The notes beneath the pieces are model-generated. The model was not told where the DNA came from. It was given only the letters and a program-made list of their open reading frames with translations, and did not search any database. The position numbers were made by a program, and so were the translations under genes. Of a stretch of DNA of 64,000 nucleotides, positions 17,454 through 26,722 are shown piece after piece. Source of the stretch: Nitrospiraceae bacterium (GTDB lineage Bacteria > Nitrospirota > Nitrospiria > Nitrospirales > UBA8639); NCBI GenBank assembly GCA_020632595.1, contig JACKFF010000006.1:124001-188000 (forward strand). The letters run 5' to 3'. How positions within the stretch are numbered: position 1 is the stretch's first letter; each line of letters begins with the position of its first letter.

Positions 17454-18323
17454 ATGATTTCTCCTGAACAAGATGAGCGGATCGGGCTGATTGCGGGTAA
17501 CGGTCGTTTTCCGATTATTTTTGCGGATAATGTCCGCCGGTTAGGGTTTTCGGTTTCCGCCATCGCGCACGTGGGTGAAACTCTTCCGGAACTTGAATCC
17601 CATGTTGATCGCATTCATTGGCTCAAGGTCGGGCAGTTTAGTAAGGCCTTGGCGGCATTAAAGGGTGATGGTATCCGCCAGGCTGTCATGTTGGGTGGCA
17701 TCCACAAAACGCATGTCTTTACGGCACTTCGGCCGGACCTCAGAGCCTTGGCGATTTTTAGCCGTTTGAAACACTGGAAGGACGATGCGATCCTCAGAGC
17801 AGTGGCTGGAGAATTGGAGCGGGAAGGGATTCAGATTCGAGAGTCCACGTTTGGCCTTGAAGGTATTCTGGCGAAAGAGGGCAATCTCGCCTACAGGAAA
17901 CCAACGAGCAAAGAGTGGGACGATATTCAATTTGGTTGGGATACCCTGGAAACCCTGGGAAAGTTAGATATCGGGCAATGTGTCGTGGTGAAAAATCGGG
18001 TGATTGTCGCCGTTGAAGCCGTTGAGGGAACGGATGGGACCATTACTCGTGGGGGGACGCTTGGTGGCAAGGGAACGGTGGTGGTCAAACGCACGAAACC
18101 GCACCAGGATCTTCGGTTTGATTTGCCGGCTGTTGGTCCCCAAACCATTCAATCCATGGTCGCGGTTAAGGCTTCAGTTCTCGCGATTGAAGCCGGGCGC
18201 ACCGTTGTTCTTGATCGTGAAGAAATGTGTGCGAACGCCAGATCAGCAGGAATCGCGATCGTTGGAATCGCTCCAACAGGCCTTCTCCAGCATGCCGCGT
18301 CTTCTGATGCTCCACCACAATAA
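17454..18323 (+). CDS. lpxI: UDP-2,3-diacylglucosamine pyrophosphatase LpxI
   Basis: LpxI (formerly DUF1009) hydrolyses UDP-2,3-diacylglucosamine to lipid X and UMP, replacing LpxH in many alphaproteobacteria and other phyla. The 289-residue protein opens with IGLIAGNGRFPIIFADN, has MLGGIHKTHVF near residue 80, and the C-terminal catalytic half with VVKNRVIVAVEAVEGTDGTI and GRTVVLDREEM. No lpxH is present in the window, which supports LpxI as the working enzyme. It sits between lpxA and the oxidoreductase gene of the same run. Confidence 0.93.
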   Translation: MISPEQDERIGLIAGNGRFPIIFADNVRRLGFSVSAIAHVGETLPELESHVDRIHWLKVGQFSKALAALKGDGIRQAVMLGGIHKTHVFTALRPDLRALAIFSRLKHWKDDAILRAVAGELEREGIQIRESTFGLEGILAKEGNLAYRKPTSKEWDDIQFGWDTLETLGKLDIGQCVVVKNRVIVAVEAVEGTDGTITRGGTLGGKGTVVVKRTKPHQDLRFDLPAVGPQTIQSMVAVKASVLAIEAGRTVVLDREEMCANARSAGIAIVGIAPTGLLQHAASSDAPPQ

Positions 18324-18410
18324 GGGGACGGGTTCCCCATCGTGGTGCTTTGTGTGGTGTCACTGGAACCGCTGTCTCCGTTCTCCCATTCAACGACGAC
18401 CGATCCCTAC

Positions 18411-19367
18411 ATGACGCAATCCTTACGAGTTGGGGTGATTGGTGTTGGTCATTTGGGCCGACATCATGCTCGCATTTATAAAACCCTGCCTTCCGTGATC
18501 CTAGTGGGGGTCTCTGATACCGATCCCTCACGGGGGCATCTGGTGGCGGATGAATGTGGAGTATCATATTTCCAGGATTTGGATGAACTGCTGTCATTGG
18601 TCGATGCGGTGAGTGTGGCGGTCCCGACCTCGGCGCATGGGGTTGTGGTCACGACCTGTTTGCAGCGCGGGTGCCATGTTCTCGTTGAAAAGCCAATTGC
18701 CAGCCATGTATGGGAAGGTGAGCAGTTAGTCGAACTGGCGAAAGTCGGGGGAACCATACTGCAGGTTGGCCATATTGAACGGTTCAATCCGATCGTAGAG
18801 GTGATGCGCCCTCTCGTGAATCAGCCTGGCTTTATTGAATGTCACCGTCTAAGTCCTTTTCAGCCTCGAGGGACTGATGTCGATGTGGTCCGGGATCTTA
18901 TGATTCATGATTTGGATCTGTTGTTATCCCTAGGTCTGGGCCCTATCCTGCAGGTGGAAGCGAGAGGGATGCCGGTTTTTACCGATCTGCCCGATATTGC
19001 CAATGTGCGAATTCTCTTTGAAAGCGGGTGTTTGGCGAATTTGACTGCAAGCCGCATCTCGACGGGACGCCTGCGAAAGATCAGAGTCTATCAACGGGAT
19101 CGCTATCTCTCGGTTGATTTTGGTGGAAAAGAGGCTGTGATGAACACCAGGAGAAGCTTGGAAGGTGGAACCTTTGAAGTGGAATCACAACATATCAAGG
19201 GTGATGAAGGGGATGCCCTGACTCGTGAATTGGGCTGCTTCATTCAATCCATTCTGGGGAATCCGTCCGCCCGAGGTGTCTCAGGAGACGAAGGGGTGGA
19301 AGCCCTGCGAGTCGCAAGCCAAGTGGTCTCGCTCATTCAACAACATGCCGGGCACTCGCCACGGTAA
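18411..19367 (+). CDS. Gfo/Idh/MocA-family oxidoreductase
   Basis: An NAD(P)-dependent oxidoreductase of about 318 residues. The N-terminal Rossmann domain has GVIGVGHLGRHHARIY near residue 7, then the family motif EKPIA near residue 97, and the C-terminal sheet domain follows. The ATG at 18411 is preferred because the Rossmann strand then starts at residue 5; a GTG at 18342 would add 23 residues. It lies between lpxI and lpxB. A family member (GnnA) oxidises UDP-GlcNAc for diamino-sugar lipid A, but the partner aminotransferase GnnB is not in the window, so the substrate is open. Confidence 0.85.
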   Translation: MTQSLRVGVIGVGHLGRHHARIYKTLPSVILVGVSDTDPSRGHLVADECGVSYFQDLDELLSLVDAVSVAVPTSAHGVVVTTCLQRGCHVLVEKPIASHVWEGEQLVELAKVGGTILQVGHIERFNPIVEVMRPLVNQPGFIECHRLSPFQPRGTDVDVVRDLMIHDLDLLLSLGLGPILQVEARGMPVFTDLPDIANVRILFESGCLANLTASRISTGRLRKIRVYQRDRYLSVDFGGKEAVMNTRRSLEGGTFEVESQHIKGDEGDALTRELGCFIQSILGNPSARGVSGDEGVEALRVASQVVSLIQQHAGHSPR

Positions 19368-19415
19368 TCCGCATCAGGGCGGGCTATTTGCCATGAGCGG
19401 TCTGTTAGAGTCCCG

Positions 19416-20546
19416 ATGCCAAAAATTTTCTTAGTGACCGGTGAAACATCTGGCGATATTCATGGAGCGCATTTAGCCCTGGCGCTTCGGGAACTGAATC
19501 CCGCTGTGGAATTAATCGGTGTGGGTGGCAGTCGGATGTTGGCAGCCGGGGTCACACTTCTTCCGCATGTCAAACGGGTCGATGCTATGGGCGTTCCCGG
19601 GATCCGGCAGCTCATACAGGGATGGAAGACCCTACGAACGCTAACCGCTTACCTCCAACATGAACGCTTTGATGCCATCATTCTCATCGACAGTCCGGGA
19701 TTGAATCTTCGACTGGCCAAGGCTCTCGCAGACCGGTCACGCAAAATGATCTATTACATTGCCCCTCAGGTGTGGGCGTGGGGAAGCCGTCGTTTAACAC
19801 TCATTCGAAGAGTGATCAGTCATGTATTAGCGATTCTTCCATTCGAAGAGGCCTATTTCCAAAAAGCCGGCATTTCCTGCACCTATGTTGGCCATCCATT
19901 ATTGGATGAACTAAAGCCTGCCTACGATATTGTGCGTGAGCGTCAGGAATTAGGATTAAAGAGAGAGGACCTGGTGATCGGTCTGCTGCCCGGGAGTCGT
20001 GTCCGGGAAGTCCGGGAGGTGTTGCCGGCCTTCTTGAGTTCCGTTGAACAGATACGGACCCAACACCCTCAAATTCAGGTCATTCTTGCCCAGGCGCCTT
20101 CCCTCTCCGATTCGATGGTGAACGAGCTTCTTGGGCAGGTTAAGCAACAGGTCAAGGTGGTCAAAGGTCTGTCCAATGAGGTGATGGCGGCCTCAAATCT
20201 TTTACTGGTGACCTCTGGAACAGCGACGTTGCAAGCGGCACTGATTGGAACGCCGATGGTCGTGGTCTATCGAACATCCCCCTTGACCTATCATATTGCC
20301 AAACGTCTGGTTAAAATTCCCTATATTAGTCTAGTGAATATTTTAGCCGGTCAAGAAATTGTCCCGGAGCTGATTCAGGACCGTATGACCCCGGACCGTA
20401 TTGCCCACGAGGCCTTGGATATCTTGCAAGACGTTCGCCGCCAACACGATATGATCCAGGCTTTCCAGTCCATCCGGACTGCTCTGGGGGGGGCGGGAGC
20501 GTCGAAACGGGCTGCAGAATTTATTCTCGCCGAGGCGACCGTATGA
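19416..20546 (+). CDS. lpxB: Lipid A disaccharide synthase
   Basis: LpxB (GT19) joins UDP-2,3-diacylglucosamine and lipid X into the lipid A disaccharide at the inner membrane. The 376-residue protein opens with IFLVTGETSGDIHGAHLA, and shows IDSPGLNLRLAK near residue 90, YYIAPQVWAWGSRR near 115, GLLPGSRVREV near 190, and VTSGTATLQAAL near 270. Length is normal. Its stop overlaps the msbA start by four bases (ATGA), indicating translational coupling. Confidence 0.97.
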   Translation: MPKIFLVTGETSGDIHGAHLALALRELNPAVELIGVGGSRMLAAGVTLLPHVKRVDAMGVPGIRQLIQGWKTLRTLTAYLQHERFDAIILIDSPGLNLRLAKALADRSRKMIYYIAPQVWAWGSRRLTLIRRVISHVLAILPFEEAYFQKAGISCTYVGHPLLDELKPAYDIVRERQELGLKREDLVIGLLPGSRVREVREVLPAFLSSVEQIRTQHPQIQVILAQAPSLSDSMVNELLGQVKQQVKVVKGLSNEVMAASNLLLVTSGTATLQAALIGTPMVVVYRTSPLTYHIAKRLVKIPYISLVNILAGQEIVPELIQDRMTPDRIAHEALDILQDVRRQHDMIQAFQSIRTALGGAGASKRAAEFILAEATV

Positions 20547-22297
20547 AGACCTTCTGGCGAATCGTGTCATATCTGAAGGGGTACCGCCTGCGGTTGCTTG
20601 GCGCGTTTGTCTGTTCTGCCGGAGTGGCAGGATTATCAGCGGTCTATGCGTGGCTTGTCCAACCGGTTCTGGATGGAATTTTTATTGAACGCAATCAAGA
20701 GATGTTGCTCATTCTTCCATTGGCTGTTCTGGGTGTTGCGATTCTAAAAGCCTCCTTTGCCTATGGACAGGGGTATCTCATGAGTTATGTGGGCCATTGG
20801 CTGGTGTCCGATATTCGCCAACAATTGTTTATTCATATCGTGCGCCTGCCTATTCGTTTTCACGATGCGAATACGTCAGGACGGTTGATGGCCAGGGTAA
20901 TTAGCGATGTCAACGAAATGGCGAATGCCATTCCCAGTGTGTTGAAGGATATCTTTCAACAGGGGCTGACGTTTGTGGCAATGCTGTCCGTGGTCTTTTA
21001 TCAAAATTGGAAACTCGCGACAATTGTGCTGGTTGTATTACCCTTCTCCTCATTGGTGTTGGTCCGGGTCGGCCGACGGATTCGTAAGCTTTCCAAGCGT
21101 GGCCAGGAATCCATTGGGAAAATGGCTTCCGTCTTAAAAGAAGCCTTTTCTGGTATCAAGATCGTGAAGGCTTACGGTCAGGAAGAAAAGGAGGCCGACC
21201 GATTCTCGCTGACCAATCAAGCCTTTCGGACCGCAAAAGTGAAGTCATCTCAAACCTCAGCCATGGCCTCTCCGCTTCTTGAAGTCATTGGCGTCTGCGG
21301 TGTGGCCTTTATTATCTGGTATGGGGGAGGATTAGTCATTGCCGGAGAGATGAAGCCGGGAGAGTTCTTTTCCTTTCTGGCTGCTATGTTCATGGCGTAT
21401 GCCCCCCTCCGGAAAATGTCCGGAGCCAATGAGTCCGTTCAGCGCGCGCTTGCGGGCGCTCAGCGAGTGTTTCAGGTCCTTGACCTGGAAAGTGAATTAG
21501 CGAAAGACGAAGGTAAGAAAATTCTGCCACCCATGGCGAAAAATTTGGAATTTTCCGGTGTCAACTTCAGGTATGAGGGCTCTGACGAGGTGGCCTTGCA
21601 CGAGATCAATCTCACGATCAATGTGGGGGAGGTGGTGGCCTTTGTCGGAGCCAGTGGTAGTGGAAAAACCACGCTCGTGAGTTTGGTCCCACGGTTCTAC
21701 CGTCCGACGGAAGGAGCCGTGAAAATTGATGGTGAAGATATTCGCCTGGTTGATCGATCGTCTCTGAGACGGCAGATTGGCATCGTGTCTCAAGAAACCG
21801 TGTTATTTGATGATACGATCAGAAATAATATCGCCTATGGCCGTCTGGATGCGAGTGAGGAGGCGGTCATTGAGGCAGCTCGCGCCGCCTTTGCATGGGA
21901 ATTTATTGAGCGGCTCCCTCAGGGCCTGGATACGCTGGTTGGTGAGAATGGACTACGATTATCAGGTGGACAGCGTCAACGACTCGCGATTGCCAGGGCA
22001 ATTTTGCGGGATCCCCCGATTCTGATTCTGGATGAGGCGACGTCCGCTCTGGATTCGGAATCCGAAAAGCTGGTGCAGAAAGCTCTGGCAAATCTGGTAA
22101 AAGCCAGAACGACCTTGATCATTGCCCACCGATTGTCCACGGTACAACATGCCGATCGTATCGTGGTGATGAATCGTGGGAAAATTGAAGAAATCGGCAC
22201 TCATGCCACCTTGCTTCAACAGGGTGGCCTCTATACCCGATTGTATCAAACGCAATTTTTACTGGCTCAACCCGAACCGTTACCGACGACCTCCTGA
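20543..22297 (+). CDS. msbA: Lipid A export ABC transporter MsbA
   Basis: MsbA flips lipid A-core across the inner membrane. The 584-residue half-transporter has six membrane helices (about residues 15-315) and an ATPase domain with Walker A GASGSGKTT near 375, signature LSGGQRQRLAIARA near 475, and Walker B ILILDEATSALD near 498, then the H-loop IAHRLST. It overlaps lpxB by four bases and is followed by the acyltransferase gene, in line with lipid A synthesis and export in one operon. Confidence 0.95.
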   Translation: MKTFWRIVSYLKGYRLRLLGAFVCSAGVAGLSAVYAWLVQPVLDGIFIERNQEMLLILPLAVLGVAILKASFAYGQGYLMSYVGHWLVSDIRQQLFIHIVRLPIRFHDANTSGRLMARVISDVNEMANAIPSVLKDIFQQGLTFVAMLSVVFYQNWKLATIVLVVLPFSSLVLVRVGRRIRKLSKRGQESIGKMASVLKEAFSGIKIVKAYGQEEKEADRFSLTNQAFRTAKVKSSQTSAMASPLLEVIGVCGVAFIIWYGGGLVIAGEMKPGEFFSFLAAMFMAYAPLRKMSGANESVQRALAGAQRVFQVLDLESELAKDEGKKILPPMAKNLEFSGVNFRYEGSDEVALHEINLTINVGEVVAFVGASGSGKTTLVSLVPRFYRPTEGAVKIDGEDIRLVDRSSLRRQIGIVSQETVLFDDTIRNNIAYGRLDASEEAVIEAARAAFAWEFIERLPQGLDTLVGENGLRLSGGQRQRLAIARAILRDPPILILDEATSALDSESEKLVQKALANLVKARTTLIIAHRLSTVQHADRIVVMNRGKIEEIGTHATLLQQGGLYTRLYQTQFLLAQPEPLPTTS

Positions 22298-22316
22298 ATT
22301 GAAGAGCGCCGTTCCT

Positions 22317-23041
22317 ATGTTGAATTGGATCAAACTGTCCGTCGCTCCGCCATTGGCCGCACATCTGATTCGCCTTTTGGGGCATACGATGCGTCTATCC
22401 ACCGTCGGTGGGGAAGCCGTGGATGAGTTGTATCGCCAAGGCCGACAGATCATTATTGCCTTTTGGCATGGCCGTCAGTTGATGATGCCCTTGGCCTACC
22501 GTGGGCGACAGGCCTCAATTTTGATTAGTCAGCATCGGGATGGGGAAATTATCGCGCGAATTATGGGATATTTTGGATTTCAGTCCATTCGCGGGTCGAG
22601 CACACGCGGGGGACTTCGAGCTACCAGGCAATTGTTGAAGGCCGGAAGGAATGGCGGGGATCTGGTTGTGACGCCCGATGGCCCGAAGGGACCAGCCTGC
22701 ACGGTACAATCGGGAGTGATTTACCTGGCAAAGGCGACAGGATTGCCCATAATCCCTCTCACCTTTGCCTGCTCAAAAAAAAAGTCTTTACGAGTTGGGA
22801 TCGTTTCCAGATTCCCTATCCCGGTGGGGTCGGGTTGTTTGTGTGGGGCCCACCCATCTGGGTAAGCCAGGATCTTTCCAACGAGCAGCTATCCGGTCCA
22901 GGGTTGGAGCTGGAAAATTCCTTGAACCGGCTCACGGCTCAAGCGGAATTGGCTGTTCAGGATTCCGACCCGGTTGAATCATTTCTTCGCCGAATGTCTT
23001 CCCAGAATCCGATCGATATAAATGAGACCCTCGACGGGTAA
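22317..23041 (+). CDS. DUF374/LpxJ-like acyltransferase, frame broken at an A-run
   Basis: LPLAT-superfamily acyltransferase of the DUF374 group, which includes the lipid A late acyltransferase LpxJ of epsilonproteobacteria. Residues about 45-155 carry FWHGRQLMMPL, SQHRDGEIIARI, FQSIRGSSTRGG and VTPDGPKGPACTVQSG. The frame from ATG 22317 reaches A AAA AAG (22778-22784) and then runs to a stop at 22865. Moving back one base at that heptamer gives VFTSWDRFQIPYPGGVGLFV and continues the family tail to a stop at 23041, 241 residues in all. Causes could be a missing A in a homopolymer, a real mutation, or programmed slippage. It lies between msbA and waaA. Confidence 0.75.
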
Positions 23042-23048
23042 CCGACTC

Positions 23049-24410
23049 ATGTATTATGTGATGTACAATGTGCTGCTGGTATTGTCCTTTCCCATTATCA
23101 TCGGACTCCTGCTGACAAAAAAACGCAGTCAACGCGGCCTTTGGTGCCGGCTTGGGGCGGTGCCTGTCGAATTGCGGAATCTGCAAAAACCGGTCATCTG
23201 GATCCATGCGGTTTCTCTGGGGGAGGTAGCGACGATTGTTCCGCTCCTCCAGGCGATGAAACAGCGGTATCCTCAGTGGCCGTTGGTCGTGTCCACGGTG
23301 ACGGAGACCGGTCGGGAAGTCGTGATCAAGCGTTTGGCGGGTGTGGCTGTCCATTGTTATGCTCCCGTTGATTTTTGGTGGGCGGTTAACCGGTATATCC
23401 GCATACTTCAGCCCCGCCTCTTTATCTTGGTCGAATCAGAATTCTGGCCCAATCTGCTGAAAAATCTTCAACGGCATCGGGTACCGGTCTGTCTTGTCAA
23501 CGGGAGAATTTCTTCACGATCCTTTGCCAGATATCGCTGGGCTAGAGGCATAATGAAGCAGGTGTTGAGTTGTCTTGATCTGGCCTTGATGCAATCCGAA
23601 CGCGATGCTGAGCGCATCGGCCGGTTAGGGGCCGAGCTAACTGCTATTCATGTCACCGGGAATATGAAGTTTGATCAAGGGCTTGAGCAAGGACAGGCTG
23701 CCGATGCCCATGTTTCTTTCAGGGCCCTCTTTGCGTGCCAGGGTGCTGAGGTACTCATTGTGGCTGGGAGTACGCACCCGCAGGAAGAAGAGTATATATT
23801 GGACGCGTACCGGATGGTGATTGCCCAACACCCTCAGGCGGTACTGGTGATGGCTCCACGGCATATCGAGCGTGCGGCTGCCCTTGAACAGGTTATACAA
23901 CAGCATGGATTCGCGTGTGTCCGTCGCAGCCGGTTGGGGCAAAATGCCGGAGATCAGACTTTTCAGAAGGGGCCCCGCGTCATCGTATTAGACACCAGGG
24001 GGGAGTTGGCCTTTGTCTACCGGGAGGCCTGGGTCACATTTGTGGGGGGGACTCTGGTTCCGGTTGGAGGACATAATTTGTTGGAACCTGCACAATGGGG
24101 TCGCCCCGTTCTATTTGGCCCCCATGTTGATCATTGCCGGGACATTGCCGGACGGCTTTTGGGAGCAGGAGGAGGCCTACAAATTCAGAATCAGGAGAAT
24201 TTGGCTTTTCAGTTGATTCGTCTGATCGCGCATCCTTCAGCAGCCGAGGAGATGGGCCAACGGGCTTTGGAAATGGTCCGGACCCATCGGGGCGTCGTCA
24301 CAAGGAATCTGCAATGGATTGATCAATTCTTGGACAAGGACCATTCGGCCTTTTTCTCTTTGTCGGCGAAAGGGTCTTCTGCACGTAAATCTCAAGAAGT
24401 GCTCCGATAA
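23049..24410 (+). CDS. waaA: Kdo transferase (3-deoxy-D-manno-octulosonate transferase)
   Basis: WaaA (KdtA, GT30) adds Kdo to lipid IVA at the inner membrane. About 453 residues: an N-terminal membrane helix (MYNVLLVLSFPIIIGLL), then IWIHAVSLGEVATIVPLL near residue 45, VESEFWPNLL near 125, GSTHPQEEEYIL near 240, and VGGTLVPVGGHNLLEPAQWG near 330. An upstream ATG at 23022, overlapping the end of the acyltransferase, would add nine residues and cannot be excluded. Whether it adds one or two Kdo units cannot be told from sequence. Confidence 0.93.
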   Translation: MYYVMYNVLLVLSFPIIIGLLLTKKRSQRGLWCRLGAVPVELRNLQKPVIWIHAVSLGEVATIVPLLQAMKQRYPQWPLVVSTVTETGREVVIKRLAGVAVHCYAPVDFWWAVNRYIRILQPRLFILVESEFWPNLLKNLQRHRVPVCLVNGRISSRSFARYRWARGIMKQVLSCLDLALMQSERDAERIGRLGAELTAIHVTGNMKFDQGLEQGQAADAHVSFRALFACQGAEVLIVAGSTHPQEEEYILDAYRMVIAQHPQAVLVMAPRHIERAAALEQVIQQHGFACVRRSRLGQNAGDQTFQKGPRVIVLDTRGELAFVYREAWVTFVGGTLVPVGGHNLLEPAQWGRPVLFGPHVDHCRDIAGRLLGAGGGLQIQNQENLAFQLIRLIAHPSAAEEMGQRALEMVRTHRGVVTRNLQWIDQFLDKDHSAFFSLSAKGSSARKSQEVLR

Positions 24411-24465
24411 GCTTCCGTTAGAGCCCTGTATAAGGGGAGAATATGATCTCCGCCATGTGTCCTTC

Positions 24466-25566
24466 GTGAATACGACCTCTCCTTCGCTTGGTGTAAACCC
24501 GGAACGGCTCTGGCGTTGGTTGGACCGGCGTTGCCCATGGATTCTCCGGTGGTGTGCTGTTCCCTATGGCGCAGTCGGCCAGTTTCGGAGGGCGGCCTAT
24601 CAATGTGGCTGGTTTCCTCGACATCGATTGCCCAAACCGGTGATCAGTGTGGGTAATATGACCGTGGGGGGAACCGGGAAGACTCCATTGGTGATGTGGT
24701 TGGCCGCCAGGCTTCATGAGCGGGGCAAGCGGGTGGCGATTTTAAGCCGTGGGTATGGAAGGCACTGTTCGGCAGTAAATAAGCTGGTCTCTGATGGGGT
24801 TTCGCTGAAGGGAGATTGGCGGTCGGTAGGGGATGAGGCCATATTAATGGCCGAAAAGTGCCCATGGGCAATTGTGGCTGTGGGGCCCAATCGTTATCGT
24901 CTGGGACAGTGGGTGTTAGAGCAGGCCTCATGCGATTGCTTTCTTCTTGATGATGGCTTCCAACATCTTTCTCTCTATCGCGATCTGGATGTGCTCTTAT
25001 TTGATGCGACTGATGTTGAGGGCCTAAGCGGTGTCGTGCCAGCCGGCCGAATGCGTGAACCGCTGTCCGCAGCAAAATGGGCCTCGACGATCGTTTTCAG
25101 TCGAACGGAACAAGTTGTATCGGTCGCATCACTCCAGAATCGAATTGAACAGAGCGTGGGAACCTCCATTGTCCCCATACGTCTGGAAACCGAACCTGGA
25201 ATGTTCACGCATATTGCGACAGGGAAATCCCAACAGGCCGTGAACTTTAAGAGGACAGCTTGTTTGCTTTTTAGCGGGATAGGCAATCCCGCCTCCTTTC
25301 GGAGGAGTGTGGCGTCCTGTGGGTTGACGGTGGGTGAGGAGGTTCGGTACCCCGACCATTTTGCCTATTCGGAAAAAGATGTTGAAGGCATTCGTTTGAA
25401 GATGCGACGTGTAGGGCTTGATCTCGCGATCACAACAGAGAAAGATGCTCTGAAAATTAGAGAGTATCTGAAACATGATGATCCTCTATGGGCGCTGGAG
25501 GTGCACGTCCGGATGACTCAAGGGGAACACCAGTTACGTAAACAGCTCCATGCCATTTGTCCATAG
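24466..25566 (+). CDS. lpxK: Tetraacyldisaccharide 4'-kinase
   Basis: LpxK phosphorylates the lipid A disaccharide at the 4' position. The P-loop VISVGNMTVGGTGKTPLV is followed by ILSRGYGR, GDEAILMAEKCP and LLDDGFQHLSLYRDLDVLL, all typical. The start is unclear: the frame is open far upstream into waaA, and the likely start is GTG at 24466 or 24457. A short frame beginning at ATG 24442 behind GGGGAG encodes eight residues and ends at the TGA that overlaps the GTG at 24466, a pattern seen in translational coupling. The protein is about 366 residues, somewhat long at the N-terminus. Confidence 0.9.
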   Translation: MNTTSPSLGVNPERLWRWLDRRCPWILRWCAVPYGAVGQFRRAAYQCGWFPRHRLPKPVISVGNMTVGGTGKTPLVMWLAARLHERGKRVAILSRGYGRHCSAVNKLVSDGVSLKGDWRSVGDEAILMAEKCPWAIVAVGPNRYRLGQWVLEQASCDCFLLDDGFQHLSLYRDLDVLLFDATDVEGLSGVVPAGRMREPLSAAKWASTIVFSRTEQVVSVASLQNRIEQSVGTSIVPIRLETEPGMFTHIATGKSQQAVNFKRTACLLFSGIGNPASFRRSVASCGLTVGEEVRYPDHFAYSEKDVEGIRLKMRRVGLDLAITTEKDALKIREYLKHDDPLWALEVHVRMTQGEHQLRKQLHAICP

Positions 25567-25633
25567 GACTCAGATATGGTTGATCAGATAGGGTCAAGCA
25601 GATCGGTTATGTGAGGGGGCCTGACGTTTTTCG

Positions 25634-26722
25634 ATGAATATTCTCGTGCGCGTTCCCAACTGGATCGGCGATGCCGTGATGTGCCTACCGGCGCTCATGG
25701 ATTTACGGAATCATCATCCGGATGCCAAAGTCACGGTGTTGGCCAGGCCGATCATCGGAGAATTGTTGGCAGGACATCCGGGCGTGGATGAGGTCATGAT
25801 GTATTTCCATCAAGGGGAGCATCAGGGCCTTTTCGGGCTCTGGCGCCTCATTCAACTTGTGAAGAGAAAACAGTTTGATCGTGCGGTGTTATTTCAAAAT
25901 GCCTTTGAAGCCGCCCTCATTGCCTGGGTGGCTGGTATCCCATCCCGCATCGGGTATGCGACGGACGGACGGCGTTGGCTTCTGTCCGAGCATGTGCCCA
26001 GTCCGGATCGGGCGAAGCTGCATCATACGGCGTATTATCGGGACATTGTGAAGGCCATCACTCACTCTCCAGGAAAACATCATAGCCCTCAACTATTTCT
26101 ATCTCCTGAGGTGAAGCATGCATGTGCCAGACAATTTCCTGAGATATTTCTTCCATCAGATGGTCTGGTCATAGGGATTAATCCCGGTTCGGTGTATGGA
26201 TCGGCCAAGCGATGGATACCGGAACGTTTCGCGGAGGTGGGTGATTGCCTGGTTGAGCGTCTAACAAAAGAATTTCCCGGGGCTCCGTTTGTCCGCTGTG
26301 TCCTGATTGGAGGCAAAGGGGAAGAAGAGCTTGCGCAGGACATTGCCAGACGGATGCGGTATGAGCCGATTGTCCTCTCAGGACAAACCACCATACAGGA
26401 ATTGATGGGAGTGTTGACACGCTGCTCCATCTTGGTTACCAACGACACGGGACCCATGCATGTGGCCCAGGCTCTTGGGGTACCGGTCGCGGCGATTTTT
26501 GGTTCAACGGATCCCTCCACGACAGGTCCTTATGGGCAATTCAGTGGCGTGGTGACGGCATCGGTCCGTTGTGCACCGTGCTTATTGCGCGCCTGTCCGA
26601 TTGATCATCGTTGCATGAGCCAGGTGTCCGTTGAGCAGGTTGTGGACGTCGCGTTGTCTCAACTCAGGCTGATGTCAGCAGGCTACCCGAACGAGGGGCA
26701 GATCAGAGGGCATGTTGGATGA
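25634..26722 (+). CDS. waaF: ADP-heptose:LPS heptosyltransferase II
   Basis: GT9 enzyme that adds the second heptose to the inner core. The 362-residue protein opens with ILVRVPNWIGDAVMCLPAL, and carries GINPGSVYGSAKRW near residue 180, and VTNDTGPMHVAQALGVPVAAIFGSTDP near residue 270, a signature of WaaF. A Cys-rich segment (CAPCLLRACPIDHRCM) lies near the C-terminus. It overlaps gmhB by four bases (ATGA). The upstream 67-base gap has no feature. Confidence 0.93.
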   Translation: MNILVRVPNWIGDAVMCLPALMDLRNHHPDAKVTVLARPIIGELLAGHPGVDEVMMYFHQGEHQGLFGLWRLIQLVKRKQFDRAVLFQNAFEAALIAWVAGIPSRIGYATDGRRWLLSEHVPSPDRAKLHHTAYYRDIVKAITHSPGKHHSPQLFLSPEVKHACARQFPEIFLPSDGLVIGINPGSVYGSAKRWIPERFAEVGDCLVERLTKEFPGAPFVRCVLIGGKGEEELAQDIARRMRYEPIVLSGQTTIQELMGVLTRCSILVTNDTGPMHVAQALGVPVAAIFGSTDPSTTGPYGQFSGVVTASVRCAPCLLRACPIDHRCMSQVSVEQVVDVALSQLRLMSAGYPNEGQIRGHVG

